Assembly (NCBI GenBank): GCA_001830475.1
Contig: MIAC01000089.1
Span: 1-11,830 of the forward strand
Direction: 5' to 3'
Source: Rhodospirillales bacterium RIFCSPLOWO2_12_FULL_67_15
GTDB taxonomy: Bacteria > Pseudomonadota > Alphaproteobacteria > Rhodospirillales > 2-12-FULL-67-15
DNA length: 11,830 bases
Made by a program: the position numbers and the translations under genes. The notes beneath the pieces were generated by a model. That model saw nothing but the letters and a program-made list of their open reading frames with translations, was not told the origin of the DNA and made no database searches. Position 1 is the stretch's first letter; the number at the start of each line of letters is the position of its first letter. Below are positions 7,544 through 11,830 of the stretch, piece by piece.

Positions 7544-8281
7544 ATGACGACATCCGCCGCCCCCGCGCCCGCCGAACGTCTGTTTGTCGCGCTCGATACC
7601 CCCGACGCCGACGCCGCGGCCGGGCTGGCCAAGAGCCTCAAGGGCGTCGCGGGCGGCGTGAAACTCGGCAACGAGTTCTTCACCGCGCACGGTCCCGCCG
7701 GCGTCGCCCGCGTCGCGGCCGAGGGTTTGCCCGTCTTCCTTGACCTCAAGTTCCACGACATTCCCAACACGGTTGCGGGCGCGGTCAAGGCCGCGCTCGC
7801 CTTGAAGCCCTTCATGCTCAACGTGCACGCTTCGGGCGGCGCGGCCATGATGCGCTCGGCCGCGAAGGCCACCGCCGAACTGGGCAATCCCCGGCCGCTG
7901 GTCATCGCGGTCACGGTGCTGACCTCGCTCGACGACGACGATCTCCGCGCCGTCGGGGTGCGGCCGCCGATGGTGGACCAGGCGGTGCGGCTTGCGAAGC
8001 TCGCCCAGGCGAGCGATCTTGACGGCGTCGTCTGCTCGGCCAAGGAGGCCATGGCGATCCGCGGCGCCTGCGGACGCGCCTTCCGTCTCGTGGTGCCGGG
8101 CATCCGGCCGATATGGGCCGCGGCCGAAGATCAAAAGAGAATCGTCACACCCCGCGAGGCCATCGCGCTCGGCGCCGACTACCTCGTCGTCGGCCGGCCG
8201 ATCACCGAAGCGCGCGATCCGGTCGCCGCCGCGCGGCGAATCATCGCCGAGATCGCGTCTCCCGAAAGTCCCGAACCATGA
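7544..8281 (+). CDS. pyrF: Orotidine 5'-phosphate decarboxylase
   Basis: It decarboxylates OMP to UMP, the last step of de novo UMP synthesis, in the cytoplasm. It has 245 aa, in the normal range. The catalytic tetrad residues are Lys40, Asp67, Lys69 and Asp72 (DLKFHDIPNT, 67-76), with the same spacing as in E. coli PyrF (44, 71, 73, 76). Phosphate-binding and C-terminal motifs are VPGIRP and ADYLVVGRPIT. The ATG at 7544 was chosen because the open frame upstream of it overlaps the preceding gene and does not match the family. No good Shine-Dalgarno is visible. TATAAA at 7531-7536, ending 7 nt before the ATG, could be a -10 of a nearly leaderless transcript, but no -35 fits. The stop overlaps the trpF start in ATGA. 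Confidence 0.96.
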   Translation: MTTSAAPAPAERLFVALDTPDADAAAGLAKSLKGVAGGVKLGNEFFTAHGPAGVARVAAEGLPVFLDLKFHDIPNTVAGAVKAALALKPFMLNVHASGGAAMMRSAAKATAELGNPRPLVIAVTVLTSLDDDDLRAVGVRPPMVDQAVRLAKLAQASDLDGVVCSAKEAMAIRGACGRAFRLVVPGIRPIWAAAEDQKRIVTPREAIALGADYLVVGRPITEARDPVAAARRIIAEIASPESPEP

Positions 8282-8919
8282 GCGTCGCGGTCAAGATTTG
8301 CGGCCTCAACGATGCGGCGTCCGTCGCGGCGGCGGTCGAGGGACGGGCGGATTTCATCGGCTTCGTCTTCTTCCCGGCTTCGCCACGTTGCGTCGAACCC
8401 GAAACGTCCGCGCGGCTTGGCGCGCGCGTTCCAAAAACGATCGTCAAGGTCGGCCTGGTCGTGGATGCCGACGACGCGACGCTCGGCCGAATCGTCGCTC
8501 GGTCGAAGGTGGACATGCTCCAACTCCACGGCGAGGAGTCTCCGGCGCGCGCCGCCGAGATCCGCGCGCGTTTCGGCCTTCCGGTCATGAAGGCGATCAT
8601 GGTCGAGACCGCCGCCGATGTGGACAAAGCCCGCGGCTTCGAGCCCGCCGTCGACCGGCTGATGTTCGACGCCCGCCCGCCCAAGGATGCGACCCGGCCC
8701 GGCGGTAATGCGCTACCCTTCGATTGGACGCTGCTCAAGGGTCGCGCCTTCGCCAAGCCCTGGTTGCTCGCGGGCGGACTATCGGCGGCGAACGTCGCCG
8801 AAGCGGTGCGCGCAAGCGGCGCTAAGGCGGTAGACGTCTCCTCCGGCGTCGAGGTGGCGCCTGGCCGCAAGAGCGCCGAGAAGATATTGGAGTTTCTGAG
8901 GGTTGCCACGGCCCTGTAG
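8278..8919 (+). CDS. trpF: Phosphoribosylanthranilate isomerase
   Basis: It converts N-(5-phosphoribosyl)anthranilate to CdRP in tryptophan synthesis. The 213-aa single-domain TIM barrel has the general base Cys8 in VKICGL, the general acid Asp131 in LMFDAR, and the phosphate-binding segments LLAGGLSAANV (163-173) and VDVSSGVE (185-192). FFPASPR (31-37) is the usual loop after the first strands. The ATG overlaps the pyrF stop by 3 nt (ATGA), a clear sign of translational coupling in one operon. It is not fused to trpC, unlike in E. coli. A 102-bp gap separates it from trpB. Confidence 0.96.
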   Translation: MSVAVKICGLNDAASVAAAVEGRADFIGFVFFPASPRCVEPETSARLGARVPKTIVKVGLVVDADDATLGRIVARSKVDMLQLHGEESPARAAEIRARFGLPVMKAIMVETAADVDKARGFEPAVDRLMFDARPPKDATRPGGNALPFDWTLLKGRAFAKPWLLAGGLSAANVAEAVRASGAKAVDVSSGVEVAPGRKSAEKILEFLRVATAL

Positions 8920-8953
8920 GCTAGCCGCGCCTTTGCTCCCCCGGCCCGGCTGT

Positions 8954-8966
8954 GGTTTATTAAACC
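8954..8966. repeat. Short palindrome in the trpF-trpB gap
   Basis: GGTTT-ATT-AAACC is a perfect 5-bp inverted repeat with a 3-nt centre, in the only sizeable gap (102 bp) of the pyrF-accD run. It could be a small operator or part of an internal promoter. It is too short and AT-rich for a terminator. I see no leader peptide or attenuator in this gap. Confidence 0.2.
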
Positions 8967-9021
8967 CCCTTTTCCGCAACCCCGCTTTTGTTCCTTGGTT
9001 TCGTTACTGGCGTTTCCGGGC

Positions 9022-10259
<1,238 letters not shown>

Positions 10260-10263
<4 letters not shown>

Positions 10264-11126
10264 GTCGCTCGCCGCAAACCCGTCTTTCGCGTCGGTTCGC
10301 CGCTCTGCGCGCCGAGGGGCGCGCCGGTCTCGTCACTTTCCTCACCGCGGGCGATCCCGACGCCAAGACGGCATGGGAAATCCTGAAAGGCCTGCCCGAG
10401 GCGGGCGCGGACGTGATCGAGATCGGGATGCCGTTTTCCGATCCCATGGCCGACGGTCCGGCGATCCAGGCGAGCTCGCTCCGCGCGCTGAAGGCGGGCC
10501 AGACGCTGAAGAAGACGATCGGGATGGTCGCGCGTTTCCGTGGAATCGACCACGACACGCCAATCGTGCTGATGGGTTATTTCAACCCGATCTATTCCTA
10601 CGGGGTCGCCAAGTTTCTGAAAGACGCCCGCATCGCCGGCGTGGACGGCCTGATCGTGGTCGATACGCCGATCGAGGAGGAAGACGAGTTGTGCGGGCCG
10701 GCGCGCGCGGCCGGGCTCGATTTCATCCAACTCGTCGCGCCCACGACCGGCGAGGAGCGCTTGCCCAAGGTGTTGGCGCGCGCCTCGGGTTTCGTCTACT
10801 ACGTGTCTATCACCGGCATCACGGGGACGCGCTCGGCCGCGGTCGCCGACGTGGCGCAGGCGGTCGAGCTCATCCGCCGCCATACCCATCTTCCGATCGC
10901 GGTCGGGTTCGGAATCAAGACGCCGAAGCAGGCCGCCGAGATCGCCCGGGTCGCCGATGCCGCCGTGGTCGGCTCCGCGCTGGTCAACGTGATCGCGCGC
11001 GGGCTCAACAGGACGGGCAAGGCGAAGAAGGGGCTCGGCGAGCGGGTGCTCAGGCTGGTCAAGGGCCTAGCGCGCGGTATGCGCGCCGCCAAAGGCGGGC
11101 GCGGAGCGAAACGGAAAGCCGCGTGA
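10260..11126 (+). CDS. trpA: Tryptophan synthase alpha subunit
   Basis: It cleaves indole-3-glycerol phosphate to indole and glyceraldehyde-3-phosphate and passes indole to TrpB. It has 288 aa. Catalytic Glu54 and Asp65 lie in the stretch [15 protein letters not shown] (53-67), 11 apart as in E. coli (49, 60). TFLTAGDP (26-33), GYFNPI, the active-site loop [12 protein letters not shown] and GFGIKTP follow in order. The start is a GTG at 10260, overlapping the trpB stop (GTGA), with AAAGG 9 nt upstream inside the trpB end. This indicates translational coupling, suited to a 1:1 complex. The last 25 or so residues form a Lys/Arg-rich tail beyond the barrel, longer than in E. coli TrpA. Confidence 0.97.
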
Positions 11127-11127
11127 G

Positions 11128-11830
11128 ATGAACTGGCTCAAGAATTTCGTCCGGCCGAAGCTGCGCCAGTTGGTGGGCAAGCCGAAGGACGTTCCCGACG
11201 ATCTCTGGCACAAGTGTACGGCTTGCGGCCAGATGATCTTCCACCGCGAATTGGAAAAGAACCTGCGCGTCTGCCAGCATTGCGGCCACCACATGCGGCT
11301 TTCCGCGCTCGAGCGCTTCGCCATGCTGTTCGACGAGCGCGCTTATCAAGCGGTCGAGGTCAAGGCCCTGCTGCACGACCCCCTCAAGTTCCGCGACCAG
11401 AAGAAATACGCCGACCGTCTCAGGGAGGCCCAGACCAAGACCGGGCGGGACGACGCGCTCGCCGTCGCGCACGGGCGGATCGGCGGCTCACCCGCCGTCG
11501 CCGCCGTGCTCGAATTCGGCTTCATGGGCGGCTCGATGGGCATCGCGGTGGGCGAAAGCCTGCTCGCCGCGGCAAAGCTCGCCAAGGAACAGCGCGCGCC
11601 GCTGATCGCCGTCACCTCCTCCGGCGGGGCGCGGATGCAGGAAGGCATCTTCTCGCTGATGCAATTGGCGCGCACGACCATCGCGGTCGAGGAGCTCCGC
11701 GCAGCGCGCGTTCCCTATATCGTCGTGCTGGCCGATCCGACCACGGGCGGGGTTTCGGCCTCTTTCGCGATGCTCGGCGACATCGCCATCGCCGAGCCGG
11801 GGGCGATCATCGGCTTTGCCGGTGCCCGCG
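11128..11830 (+). CDS. accD: Acetyl-CoA carboxylase carboxyltransferase beta subunit (partial)
   Basis: With AccA, this subunit moves the carboxyl group from carboxybiotin to acetyl-CoA to form malonyl-CoA, the first committed step of fatty-acid synthesis. The gene runs off the window; 234 residues are visible of about 300 usual. The N-terminal zinc ribbon has Cys30, Cys33, Cys49 and Cys52 (CX2CX15CX2C), as in E. coli AccD. The crotonase-like carboxyltransferase core follows, with VTSSGGARMQEG and ADPTTGGVSASFAMLGD, the acetyl-CoA site region. ATG 11128 begins 1 nt after the trpA stop. trpFBA followed by accD is a familiar alphaproteobacterial arrangement, usually followed by folC, which would lie just outside. 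Confidence 0.97.
   Translation, partial: MNWLKNFVRPKLRQLVGKPKDVPDDLWHKCTACGQMIFHRELEKNLRVCQHCGHHMRLSALERFAMLFDERAYQAVEVKALLHDPLKFRDQKKYADRLREAQTKTGRDDALAVAHGRIGGSPAVAAVLEFGFMGGSMGIAVGESLLAAAKLAKEQRAPLIAVTSSGGARMQEGIFSLMQLARTTIAVEELRAARVPYIVVLADPTTGGVSASFAMLGDIAIAEPGAIIGFAGAR

Noticed and set aside
8932..8963. Internal trpB promoter using TATTAA (8958-8963)
   Set aside because: The best upstream -35-like hexamer (TTTGCT, 8932-8937) is 20 bp away and poor. The palindrome is noted instead as a low-confidence repeat.

Overview
The window is GC-rich and dense with genes, and it looks like an alphaproteobacterial chromosome, possibly Rhodospirillales-like. The evidence is a GcrA-family cell-cycle regulator, the pyrF-trpF-trpB-trpA-accD gene order familiar from Alphaproteobacteria, and ScpA-type methylmalonyl-CoA mutase. 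I see no insertion sequence, phage gene, tRNA, rRNA or CRISPR array.

Left part (1-1216). The window opens inside the 3' end of an unrecognised + strand gene whose last 42 codons before the final two are an exact 63-bp (21-codon) tandem duplication. A 51-codon basic ORF resembling the ribosome-rescue factor ArfA follows. It ends tail-to-tail with a minus-strand cyclic-nucleotide-domain protein; the two stop codons share one CTAG. That protein has no DNA-binding domain, lacks the usual phosphate-cassette arginine and carries an unusual Arg-Arg repeat tail. An AT-rich patch near 1030-1065 is its probable promoter.

Middle (1217-4670). scpA (methylmalonyl-CoA mutase, minus strand) and gcrA (plus strand) are divergent. 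The roughly 300 bp between them carries two perfect DnaA boxes in tandem inside an identical 13-bp repeat, which fits the known control of gcrA by DnaA in Caulobacter. Converging on gcrA is a 148-aa protein whose C-terminal half resembles the FliG C-terminal domain.

Right part (4671-11830). Eight same-strand genes with short gaps or overlaps may form one long transcription unit: a DUF4743/Nudix hydrolase, a prolyl iminopeptidase, an ornithine cyclodeaminase/mu-crystallin family reductase, pyrF, trpF, trpB, trpA and accD (cut by the window end). The last five are housekeeping pyrimidine, tryptophan and fatty-acid genes with overlapping or nearly touching junctions (pyrF/trpF, trpB/trpA, trpA/accD). 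The first three look like an accessory amino-acid or cofactor salvage block placed in front of them.

No complete novel defence or mobile system is visible. The points most worth checking are the DnaA-box pair at gcrA, the orphan FliG_C-like protein, the ArfA-like ORF, the RR-tailed cNMP-domain protein and the edge duplication.
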